From NCBI RefSeq assembly GCF_901709675.1, contig NC_051098.1, forward strand, positions 14,351,918 through 14,415,917: a stretch of 64,000 bases of DNA, read 5' to 3'. A model generated the notes under the pieces. The model was not told the DNA's origin. It worked only from the letters and a program-made list of their open reading frames with translations, and made no database searches. Of this stretch, positions 13,240 to 24,400 are shown in pieces. The position numbers and the translations under genes were made by a program. Every line of letters starts with the position of its first letter. Position 1 is the stretch's first letter. The stretch is from Syngnathus acus. Taxonomy: Eukaryota; Chordata; Actinopteri; Syngnathiformes; Syngnathidae.

Positions 13240-13440
13240 GCCACGCAGCTCGGCTACACTGCCAAATGGTGTGCACAATGAAATCAGAAGATTCATAGAG
13301 CCACCTGTGGAGGGATTACGCGAGTAATTAGCAAAGCTATAGGCTACTGAAAGGCTACTCCTCGAGATGGAGCCAAATGCCAAGTCTAATCCTCCTATGT
13401 GATTCATTCATTTCCCTGTAATGAAATGAGACAATGTTTC
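13240..13440. promoter_or_regulatory. Candidate conserved non-coding element
   Basis: Mixed-composition, non-repetitive block in otherwise AT-rich desert with several homeodomain-like cores (GAGTAATTAGC at 13321-13331) and an E-box (CACCTG at 13301-13306). It lacks open-frame character. The call is a visual impression only: no cross-species comparison was possible. Confidence 0.25.
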
Positions 13441-15059
13441 ATCAGCAACACAGTCTGAAAGTCATCAATCTTGCGCCTATTTGCCAACTTCAAACTATCC
13501 CGCTTGATTTTTTTTTTCTCTCTCTCTCTCTCTCTGCGCTTTCAACCGTTTCAGCCGCTTTCCATCAGCAGATGGAGTTTGCTTAGTCGCCATGGAGATG
13601 GATGGGTCTGTCTGCATTTGTAAGCTAGTGCTTAACTTTAAGCCAACAAGGAAGAAGAAGTCCTATTAGTGTTGTGGATGTAGTTGGAGCTCTCACTGAG
13701 TACGCATGTTAACGAGTTTTTTTTTTCTTTCTTCTTCTATGAGAACTTTGCTAATGAGGACTGTTTGGAAGCACTACAAAAAGGAAGCCATATGCAAGGC
13801 GGAAAACAAACGTACAAGACAACAATTAACCTACATGAAAGATGTAAAGCGGAGAGCAAAATAGCAGCTTTTCGTTTTTAAGTCGCAATTTTCAACGCAA
13901 GTTGGTTTATTATTTAGATGAGCTTGATTCAATGTTATATTTTAATGAGTTATCTCTGGCCAATTGCTTTTGATTAAAACCGCATGAGGATGTTTGATGT
14001 TTGCAGAGCTTTGACCTACTCTGATTTTGGCTGTTGCTACATCAGATCCGAATCAGAACATCAGAATGATTTTTGTTTAAATAGAATGTAGCACGGGAGG
14101 TCTAGCAAACATATGGACAGTTAAAGGTACGCTGTATCATCAAAGCCGGTTCAATCCAGTCCAACAAACCACCTTCAAACCGATTTGAAACATTTTATAT
14201 GAACTCAGTCTCAACTGGGTTGTCAACGCATTTATTTTTCTCTCTCTGTTTTAGCAATACCGTTGAGTTTAGCAGCGGCGTTAAATAGCTAATTAGACTT
14301 TACAACTGTCCTCCCTAGGATCTATAAAAACAGTTCTTCTGCAACGCATCTTTTTCTGTGTGATAGAAAGGCTTATCTCCAAGATTTCACGGTCAGTCAA
14401 TGCCGAGCTACCCCGCAACTCTGTCAAAAAAAGAAGGTAATCGTCTAATCGGCGTGATTTGGCTGAAACCGTTTAGTCTCACTTGATGTAAAAAACCCTG
14501 CCAGTGCTGCTATGATTGATCTTAAACTAAAATCCAAACTTAAACCATCAACTTTGCTAGTTTCCAAACTAAAAGAAAAACTCTTAATGTTAGTCGGAAG
14601 GATTTCCTTCCTCTGCTCCACTGTGGCCTGACCTTCTTTGAGTCCGCTGGAGGGTAAACGGCTACAAGTGTCAATATCTGGGAAATGAAGCGCAGAGAAA
14701 GGTGACTTCCTTCAATATGCATGCTTTCAGTCAAATCCATAATTGATTGACTCTCCAAGACTTGTTTTGGTCCCTCGGGGGGTTGAAGGACGTCTGAGTT
14801 ACCTTTTGGAGTCTGCTTCAGTGACAGCCTGCAGACAGAGGTAGAGTCGAATGGATTCATGGATGAATTGACTTGAGGAATGGATGATTGGCTCGCTGGA
14901 TTTGAACTGACTTTGCAACCTAAGACTCACTTTAAATATGCATGCCACTGACGCTCCAATACTCGTGGACGGGCATGTTCCAGAATCTTTGAGTATAGGA
15001 TTTATTCATCTAGAAGAAGACCAAGATATAGATCGCTATCACACTGGCACTATCTGCTG

Positions 15060-15430
15060 CCTTTGGATGAATCGTTCCTGGGGATATGTTGGCGCTGCAA
15101 TCCAAATTTCATGACGCTCCATCAGCTAAAGCGGATTCAGCAGGGATTCGGTGACTTCCCTGTTTGTAGTCCCGCCGGTGGGAGATGGAGGCGCTCCCAT
15201 GCCTGCCGTGAAACATCGTCACTGGAGCATGTCCCAGTCTTGCCCCGGGGCCACCTCCCGGCTGGACATTGCTTGGAACACCTCGCCATCTTGGAAGCCT
15301 CGGAAATACCGTAGAGATAACCTCAACTAGTTCTGACTGAGATACTCATCCTATTCCTTATGGGTGAGAACAGACACCCTACAAAGGATGCTCATTTCTC
15401 ATGACGTGCACAACTTGAAATGTTAGAACC
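15060..15430 (+). repeat. Decayed REX1/L2-like LINE 3' remnant
   Basis: In order I see GGAGGCGCTCCCATGCCTGC, a CACTGGAGCATGTCCCAG block, GGGGCCACCTCCCGGCTGG, TTGGAACACCTCGCCATCTT, then further on CATCCTATTCCTTATGGGTG, GACACCCTACAAAGGATGC and CTCATTTCT. This order matches the end of the reverse transcriptase frame and following 3' part of fish REX1/L2 LINEs, where the corresponding text codes for a conserved tryptophan/arginine-rich tail. The frame is broken and no full element is present. Confidence 0.55.
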
Positions 15431-17246
15431 AAACTCGTGTTCGAATGGTCAAGGTCGAACAGAATCAAAGTCAAGGACCCGCGGAAGGGAGAAGAAACAT
15501 TGAAAGGCGTCAACTGTAACATATGTAAAGTGAATTCAAAGCTTGCTACCATCCGTTCTATTCCGCCTCTACATTTACTTTGACGAAAAGACAACTCCAA
15601 CGTTGCCATGCAAATGATTATAAAACAAACGAGAGGGGGAAAAGAACAAACAAAAAAAAGTCAATCTAATTGAGAGCAGTGACACCCTTAATGTCCAAGT
15701 GCCTCAACACATTGAGTTTCTGCCACATGACTAATTGGCTAATTAGGCATTTTCTTTCTTTACCGAGTTGTCGGAACAGGTGCTAGCATACGGTGAGCGG
15801 CTAATGAGCTAACTCTGATCGTTCTCATCAAAAATAACCAAACCTTCACTTCTTTAATGCAAGTAATAAGTATAAGCGGGATAATGACTCACCCGTTTGT
15901 CCAAAGTTGTATGGCATAGAGCCTATTTTTATGCTTTTTTAAAATCGCCGGTAGGAAAAATAAGAGCAAGTGAAGGTGCGAATACAAAGGAAGAGAGAAA
16001 GGAGGTTTACCAGCGGATGCTAGCCATGTTGGAGATTTAGTGAGCGGCTTCTCAGCTTTATCAACTCGTGCCAGATGACAATTTCAGTCCTGGAAATGGA
16101 GTTAGAAAGAAATCACTTGTTCATCCATTGTGGATGAGCGAATGTCTTATCGTAGCGTTGTAGCTGCTCTGCGGCGCAGGTGGCTTCGGGAGGAGTCCGC
16201 ATCCACACATACACGAGAACTCAAATTATATCGAGGTAGAGGCACCGTGGCAGACTGTGAAATGAGTGTGACATTTATGGCGCCGCCAATTTTTCCTCCT
16301 CCCCTCGATTCATTCCTCGACATGCTAGCAACCGGCTGCGGAGCGAAGGGGACGGCAATGACTTTAAAAAAAAAAAATAAATAAAAAGGAAGCAAAATCC
16401 GTGCGGCATAAATTCTTCATTGGCTGGATGAGTAGCGGAAGGTGACATGCCCCAGGTCGCTACCCTCTGAATACAAATTGATATACAGTAGCGTCAAGTT
16501 AGCATGAGCGATTCTGTATTTGCATGGCGGCTCTGTGTGAGGCATATGCTAATCTCTCCTAGATTGTGACAAAGTATAGTTTAGTGACCTTGGCAGGTTT
16601 CTCCTCTTGCCGCTTGGCAGCAGAGGATAAGTAAATTACACTCCATCTTCATCTGGCCTTCTTTAACGTCAGCCTTCTTTTGTTGTGCTGGGATCCTTTC
16701 CAAAGACGTGTCAAAATACGATGCATTTTTCATCGCGTCCTCTCATGCCGCCCCCTCCTTTTCTCACTTTGTTCTCCTTTAGCTATGATGATGCAGTGAA
16801 ATATTAATGACAGGACGCACGTTCATAGGCTTAGTATCCCCAAAGCTGGGTTTTTTTTTTTCTGTTGTTGCTTTTGCTTCCTTCCCGTTTGGTAATCAGA
16901 TCAACATTCATTTCGCAGCCAAGGCCACCCAGTGAAGAAGGAGCAAGTTCATTGAATGAGATTATGACTGTATGACTGCTTCCCTTGTGTGTTGAGGAAT
17001 ATTGCCCTTCTTGCCCAGAAATACTGTCTAGGACAAAATCATGACTGCGCAATCGGTCCCGCTCGGGCAAGGCTTTTTTCTTCACTTATTTTCAAGCCGA
17101 ACAGACCTCGGTGCTGTTGAGAAATAAAATAAAATACAAATTTAATACCATCCATCTGTTGAATATATTCTGTCTGACTGTAGGGATGAAATATTCCCCC
17201 CTCTCGTAAACACTGAACACCTGTCATTGTTGGCTATTTTCTGTCG

Positions 17247-17260
17247 CCACTAGGGGGCAT
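17247..17260 (+). promoter_or_regulatory. CTCF-like motif
   Basis: CCACTAGGGGGCAT fits the vertebrate CTCF core (CCASNAGRKGGCR) at all but the least constrained positions. A second match in the opposite orientation lies about 560 bases to the right, giving a convergent pair. Motif match only; binding is not shown. The motif also occurs inside some repeats. Confidence 0.45.
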
Positions 17261-17812
17261 AGTGCGAATTCAAAAAGATCGGAAACGGATGAATATCAAT
17301 GTGCAACATTATTTATAGGGAGTTGAGGTGTTTAATTGATAACAGCATTCCTAGGAAATCACAATGTCCCGTCAGAATAACATGAAAACGCAGCGCATCG
17401 GTGTTGCATAACGTTTGCGAGGGCCTGTTGAAAGTCACGGGGCGACATTTTGGACCAGCTGCAGAGGCTGACTAATATGTGAATAAAGACTCTTGATAAT
17501 AGTCTTGCAGAGGCAAAGGCATGAATCACTCTTTTAAAGTCAGTTGACCTTTCAGGATTTGAAAGAACAAAGTGCTGACAGCAGGGTTGACTTGCTTGGT
17601 GAATGGAAAGTCAAAATTCACTGCAACATTTTGTTGACGTCGACACGATCGGACTGGCAACCTTGACGTTTTTCACTTTTTTTATTTTTGGTGGCGCTTT
17701 GAAAGATATAAACGCAGATTCAACAAAGTTTTTTTTTTTTGCACTGCTTAACGCTACGCTTCTTTTCCTTAGGTGGTTGTTTCCGGTTAAATCCAGCCAT
17801 CCACCGCGACCA

Positions 17813-17826
17813 GTGCCCCCTAGTGG
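17813..17826 (-). promoter_or_regulatory. CTCF-like motif
   Basis: On the minus strand this reads CCACTAGGGGGCAC, an excellent CTCF core match, facing the plus-strand match at 17247-17260. Confidence 0.45.
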
Positions 17827-19554
17827 CGAGTGGGCATTCAGCTGATCAGGATACTGATGTGACTCTCGCAATGGAAACCAGGGCTTGACTTGTGGTGAGT
17901 TAATTTGGGCGATTCTCAGCAGCTGCCTCCTTCAACCTTTAGCGGAAAGTGTTGCGTTAGCAGTGACGCATCAGCACATTCCAGCTGCAGCATATGCATA
18001 TTCGAGATGGCCATTCATTACGGGGAAGACCGTCAAAGTGCAGGTGCCAGGACGGAATTAGGTCAGAATTACTCTTTTTTTTTTCTTTTTACCCTGCTCT
18101 GTCATCCAAGCCTTAGGAGTCATTTTGATCCAAAGTTTTGGGACGAAGCCAGAACTAAGATCTTCTTGTGGTTCCTAATAAAATAAACTTTGCCACGCCC
18201 CAATCTTCCGCAATGTTGACCTCTGCTGCGCTGGATTAAGGAATCAAATTGGCTGCGTTCGCTCCCACTAGGGCGCAAACGCCCCTTTTTTGCTCCGCTG
18301 AACATACCAAAAGAAAGAAAATCCCAACCTTGGGTTCTCCAACAATACATAAAAGAACGATTTTAAATGTAAACATTTAAAAGAGAGGCGTTACATTTTC
18401 ATCCAGGTGGCCTCAAGAAGAAGAAGTTGATGCCTTCAGCTAGCTCCTAATCTAAAATATGTGATCCGTGTGGGTTAAGGACATTTGCTGGTGGAGTCTC
18501 TGAATTTGAAATGGGCCATAAAGCGCAGCCGTAGCTGACACTCAGGCCTTACATCATATCGCATGCGAGTGTTCATTAAATGCTGGCGCATGAGAGGATG
18601 GATTTAATGATCTGTGCTGTGTCTTCAGAGAGCCGTCAGCCGTGAAGAATTGGGCACATTTGAAGTGCACTGGTTACCTGTAGCCCCCCTCAGCATGTGT
18701 CTACTGGTGCCCCCCCCCCCTCTTCATGTGATTGGCACACAACTTGGGCGTCCACTGGTTTCATTAAGGGACCCGTGGGAAGCCGGCGAGTCAGCCTACC
18801 TCTGACCCGCCACGGACGGAAACTCGGCGAGAGGAAATTGCTCAGTGATAGGAACAAAGATCTCGGATGGCTCCCGCTTGCACTATGGTTCAAAGGGGAT
18901 GGCCAGAACTGGCTAATTAGCCCTCTAGCGTTGCTGAGTCGGTCGGACATTATAGCCGGTTCCCGTATGAGTTTCTAGTAGCTTCAGTCGTTATGCCTAA
19001 CCAAAAAGACCGTCGTTTTGTGATTTGTTTTAATATTTTAATGGTAATATTCTTTGGGTATCTTTTGGCCTGCTGTTCTTTGAAGAGGAATTTAATTCAA
19101 GTTGTCAAGTCTGTGGAGGCACGCGGCGCAACAACACAACTCCCCCCTCTCGTTCACGGCTGCGCGCACAACGTGATGCTAGCCCGCAGCCGTGAAAAGG
19201 CGCTCTAAGTAGATAGTGAAGCCAAGTTTGCGGGATGGCGGCACACGGCGAGGGAAGGGAAAAGGGGTCAAGTTATTAGCCTTCTCTATTCAACATTGCA
19301 GCTGCCTGCCTGCCGTCTTCCTGCCTTGTGTTCTTTTGGGCCGCTTCTCTGTCTTGGAATATCAAGGCTAGCCGTTTCTCTTTCGGGTCAACAGCACTCG
19401 TCGCCGTGTTAAGACACCGTAGAGATGAGCTTTGCCTTTCACCTTATATATATTGTCTGATGCCATTTCATATATACCGGATCCGTTTGAAACGGCCAAG
19501 TACAGTGGAAGCCCTGAAGGGGAAAGCCCGAGTTACGGTTTCAAACAGCAGACT

Positions 19555-19990
19555 ACAGTTAGCGTTTTCAAGGTATGCTTGGCGTTTTCAAGGTATGCTT
19601 GGCGTTTCAAAGTGTGGTTTGAAGCCAGGAAGCGGATTTCAAAGTGGGCTTCCAAGTTAATGTCGGGCTTTCAGAGGAGTGTCTCTCGCCTCTCGCTGAT
19701 TTTAAAATTAAGGTTTTAAAGTAGGGTCTCATACCTGGGTTAGGGTTGGGTTAGGGTTTTTCCATGTGGTGCAAGAATGTCAAACTATGGCCCGCGGGCC
19801 AAATTTGGCCCGCAAACACAAATTGTGCATCGACTTTGTGTCAAATTGTCTTCACTTTTAAAAAAAATCTAGATGTTTCTAGCAATTTTTATTACCGTTC
19901 ATTTGACAGTCAAAATGGCCTTCCGAAGGAAACTAATTATAATAATCTATTTGTCGGTATTCAAAGTAATGGTTCAAACCTGGGTTAGGC
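19555..19990 (+). repeat. Degenerate TTAGGG/TTCAAG minisatellite block
   Basis: Begins with a short exact duplication (GCGTTTTCAAGGTATGCTTG, twice, 19563-19604), followed by loosely repeating GTTTCAAAGTGTGG, GATTTCAAAGTGGG and ACCTGGGTTAGGGTTGGGTTAGGG at 19734-19757, and later GGTTCAAACCTGGGTTAGG at 19971-19989. Units resemble TTTCAAGCCTGGGTTAGGG with variable length. It contains a separate repeat edge (GGCCCGCGGGCC) at 19789-19800. No gene seen. Confidence 0.6.
19789..19813. repeat. hAT-like repeat end, GGCCCGCGGGCC palindrome
   Basis: TGTCAAACTATGGCCCGCGG followed by GCCAAATTTGGCCCGC is the widely dispersed vertebrate pattern (GTCAAACTC, GGCCCGCGGGCC, AAAT, GGCCCGC) that marks old hAT-type DNA transposon or related non-autonomous sequence. 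Only the end is clear; the body could not be delimited. Confidence 0.5.
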
Positions 19991-20639
19991 TCGACGCTTA
20001 TGTGCTTGTGACAGATAAGAATGTTGAAATATTTTCAATTTAAAAGCCGCTAGATAAAGCGCAATGCCGCACGTTTCTCTTTTTGGCGGGTTGAGTGTAT
20101 ATGAGGAAACATCAAAGGCGCCCGCATGCAAAGCGCAAGTCAGCTGTAATGTTTTCGTACGGGCAGGCGGCTGGCTCCCAGACAAGACATATTCTTCTTG
20201 ACACAGGCCAGCTCATAGTCGATTGATTCTTTTATCCATCATACGCTTTCTGGAGTTGGTGGGGGTGGTGAGGCATTGTTAACACACACGCCCTCCCCCC
20301 CCTTGGGGCAGTTTGTTTTGTTTTGCTACGTCAAATGATCCCCGCATTGCACACAAAAACGCGTGCGGGCGGGGAGCTTGCACGTGCTCATTAGTTATTG
20401 CTGACTTCTAGACTCCATTTACATTATTTTCCCAAAATAGCATAATCAGGGCTTTTATTTTCTTGACTGAGTATAAACAAGACTCCCAGAGCGGGAGGGA
20501 ATGGGGGGAGACTCTCATGTGGGTGTCAAGCCTGGAGTTTAGTCAATAACAAGTACAGTTGCTTTCACTTAAGGGACTTGAGAGCTGCTCTTGAAAACAA
20601 TATGAGCTTCCTGGAAGACGAAACATTCTAGTTTTTCCC

Positions 20640-20815
20640 AGTTGAGTTTTCAAGTTTGGGTTTGGGGCTCAAATTATGGTTGAAAGGCAAAGTTGGAGAT
20701 TCAAGTTAGAGGTTCAAGCCCTGGTTGGGATATTGAAAATATATGAGGCTTTGAAGCTTGGCTTGGAATTTCCCATTAGGGTTTCAAGACTCAATTAGGA
20801 TTGTTTTTTTTGTTT
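20640..20815 (+). repeat. Degenerate TTCAAG/TTAGG block, second
   Basis: Repeated words at uneven spacing: GAGTTTTCAAGTTTGGGTTT, GGCTCAAATTATGG, GATTCAAGTTAGAGGTTCAAG, CCTGGTTGGG, CATTAGGGTTTCAAGACTCA, ATTAGGATT. It is the same word set as the block at 19.6-20.0 kb, more decayed. Confidence 0.5.
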
Positions 20816-21354
20816 TTTTTTAACTGCAATTCGCTTTGGCTATTCGGGCCGGATAGAAGGAGGCGGCAATGGCGTAAAGGGCTCCTGGCAGCGCAATGAG
20901 CAGCCTTGGATGGAGCATTAACGGACAGAGCTGCTCTTAAAGTGGCGTAATGGCGGAAAATAGAAAAATAGCCCAACCCTTGCTCGTCTTCATCTCGTTC
21001 ACTTTGGATTTTTTATGGTTGGATTTGATCAGCGGGAATACCTGAAACTAATCAAGCTTATCTATTATTCATAGATTTTGTTATGGTGGCCGCTAATTGG
21101 CCGGCGAGCCCTTCATTTCCCCCGCTTGTAATGAGCGGACGGATCACACACCTGGTGCAAGCCGAAATAAATAAATAAATATGATGAAATTGCCAAGCTG
21201 GCGACTCAATTTAGAATTTGTCACTTAAGGCGAGAGGCTTTTATTTCAAAAGAAAACTTGTTCGATTGGTTATTTTATTGCGACCATTTGTGCCGAAGAA
21301 GCGTCCAAATTGGACGCTAATTGAAATGCTATTTGAACAAGTGGAAAACAAATT

Positions 21355-21450
21355 CGGGCAGCGCGGTGGTATGGTGGGTAGCGTGGCTGCTTTACAGTTG
21401 CGCAGCTCTGGGTTTGAATCTTGGTTCAAGCGCTCCTGTCTGGAGTTTAG
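21355..21450 (+). repeat. tRNA-derived SINE fragment
   Basis: GGGCAGCGCGGTGGTATGGT, GGGTAGCGTGGCTGC, TTTACAGTTG, then the B-box-like GGGTTTGAATC (21410-21420), TTGGTTCAAGCG, CTCCTGTCTGGAGTTT: the classic fish tRNA-SINE order, including the downstream CTGTGTGGAGTTT-like block. The following T/A-rich tract may be the remnant tail. Confidence 0.75.
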
Positions 21451-24400
21451 CTTTAATAATAAAATAAAATAAATTATAAAATATATATTTTTAGATTAAT
21501 ATAAGAAATATTTAAATAATTTATAAATAAAATGTTGATCGGTGTGACGGACTGTAAATGGTTGGCTCCGTGTGTTTTGCAACCATTCCAGGATTTGTGC
21601 CGTCTCTTGCCCAAATTTGGGCAGTTTTGGGGCTTTTTTTTGTTACACTTGAGCTCATGTTCATTTGATACAACGTTTTGGATGAACTCGTTTATGAGTC
21701 GTGATTAAATGCTGCAACCCAATTCATTGTGCCGTTCCTTTTGATGTGTTTCTTAACAACAGATTAAAAATGAAAAACAGCTATCAAATCATTTTTTCTT
21801 CTAAACAAGGCAGCAAAACGGCACTCCGAGGGAATTGGATGTGACATGCCAACGTTTCGTTTGGAATTGCTTAGAATTGCGCGGCATTTTGGACCGCCTT
21901 TTCGATTTAGTGGCCAATTCATCAAAGGCGCTAATTAACTAGCAACAGACATTGAAAGAAAATGTCTGATAATGTCATTTCCGTCAAACGGCTTGTGATC
22001 TAATTATTTGTAGGCCCGCCGGCAGCACAGTGATGACTTCGCAATGAACTCGTTCGCTCTACGTCATACTCGACCGAATAAATGTGTCACAGCAACAATA
22101 TGTGATGATTCGGCCTTAAAACGCTTCACGTCGACACGATTTCAGTATTTCTATCATCTATTGTGTAGCGGACTCTTCAAGTTGTATTGGCTTCTATGCT
22201 AACATCGTGGGCTACGTTTGTTGTCACCGACGTACATAAGACTTAGCTCTACTACTACTAAAAGTGATTCACAAATGTATGCGGTTCAGAAAATGGATGG
22301 ATGGATTTGACTTTCTAAAAAATAATTTATTCAACCACTGTAAAGGGAAAGGAAAAAAAAGCACTCGCACTTTAGTGTACTTTTGAAGTTGATTTCACAT
22401 AGGTAGCAAAAGAAGAAAATAATTACTCGACTCCTTACGACTCCTTTATGAAAATAGTATTGGCCATTATTACAGCCGGGGTGAGAAAAAAAATTATTTC
22501 TTACTCTGACTTTATGAAAAGTAGTTAAGTTCACTTGAGCACAAAACAACCAAACAATTATTCTTTTTTACCGCTACTTTCTAACCAAGCAGCATATCTA
22601 ATTTTTTTTAGAGTGCAATAACCGTTTTCCGATGACTGATTGCCCCCCCTCACCCTCCCCTCCGTGCTTAGGAATATTTTGTTTTTATTTTAATGAGACG
22701 ACAACAATTAATTTTCACGAGGTCAAAATGGCCGTTTGTGTCTGATGTTAATCCATTACTTGCTAATGACAAATCAGCCTTAATTATCTTTGTGCACATA
22801 GACGATGCCAAAGAGTGAAAAAGGATCGGAACTAAATAAGATTCATTGTCAAACGACCGAGAGCTTTGTCAAAAGCGGGAGTGTAAATAAGTGTCACGTT
22901 GCAAATGACATTTTTTCTCCGGCGGCGTCAGGCTGAGGAGTCACAATTTTTGCACGTGTCGAGCGACATTTGTATGTACGGCGGAAATAGCTCATTAGCA
23001 TCTTCTTCTGCTCCGTTGAGCATGGTGCGTTAGACTGAACAAATTTCCAAGTTGTGAGCACATTAGTGGGTAATGTGCAAAGATGCGATCGTAGAGTTGG
23101 AAATTACAAGGTTGGTAACAACAACAACAAAATTCAAGATATGTTTCAACTTTGATTGTTTTAGTGAACATTATAACATTCTCAAAATTACAGGTACTGT
23201 AGGGTAACCACTTAAATGTAAAAATATATTCTTTGTTGAAAGCTGAAACGCATCTTGATTTTTCCCATTTTTTATTGTTTTCAAGTGCAATAATAATAAT
23301 CATTTAACCAATGATAGGTTAACACTTTGCATTAAAATAAAAAATGAAAAAAAGTGAAAATAATTTCATTGAAATGTAAATAATATAGCATGATGTATGT
23401 TTACTAAGCTTAGTGGTTAGAATAAATAAACCTAAGTTAAATAATAATAATAATACAACCCTAACTACAAATGTAAACATCAACATCATATATTTTGTGA
23501 AATTCCTAATTGTCATTTTATTTGTAGTAACTTTTATTATAGTGGTACAGCAAGCTTTTACAAAATGTTACTTTAAACATTGCCTGTAAGCTAGGCAAAG
23601 TTCCTAAAAGCAGACCGTATTTTCATAAAAGAAAGCAAAACGATCTATTTGTGGCTTATTTCAGGCCCCCTGTATCGCTTTGTGTCGTTACGCCAATGCA
23701 AGAGACAAAACCCCGCAGTGTGAAAGCCGTCTGGATATAAAATAATGTCAAAGTGTGTCACCTCATTATCTACCCCACGCAGTCCTCTCTGTATCAATTA
23801 AGTTCTTTATAATAAGAATAGATTTACGCTACCTTCATTCTCACTGGCTGCGCATCTCGAGTGCGTAGAGCGGAACGGAGGCTTTACGCAAACGAGAACA
23901 TTGGATATTTACTTTAGGTTTGACGCGGGGAATAAAATGATGCACGAGAAGCGAGATTTGAACAGCGGGGTCCCTAATGGAAAAACATGGTGTCTCCTGT
24001 GTGGAGTTCATTTGATTCGCAGCATATATAATACAGGTCTACGGGTGTGTGGGTGTGTTTTGTGTCTCAAGAGGGGTGAGATGAAACGTAGAGCAGACAA
24101 AAGTATTAAAGGAGTAAATTGTAGTGGTTGGACTTTGAAACAACAAGGAGGTGATTTTTTTTTTTTTTTATTACCATGGCAATTATATACAGTAGTCTGT
24201 TAGGGTTCACTGGCGGAGCTAGAGGAGGGCAGTCGGGGCACCAACCCCCAGGTAATTGACTTTTGGGTATTTTCAGATTTTTTTTTTTTTCTTCAACATT
24301 TCCACCCGTATCTCGTAGGAAGCATATAATGAATCTTCATCTGCCTTTTCTGAGGATTTTATTTATGTTTGTTTTGCAGACCAAAAAATGGGGGGAAAAA

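Noticed and set aside
14540-14860. 106-residue open frame, minus strand
   Set aside because: Considered as a transposon frame because of the LINE remnant next to it, but no reverse transcriptase or other motif is visible.
21355-21450. Possible tRNA gene from A- and B-box matches
   Set aside because: Arms do not pair into a cloverleaf, and the downstream CTGGAGTTT block marks a fish tRNA-derived SINE. The same applies to 8735-8800 and 45782-45832.
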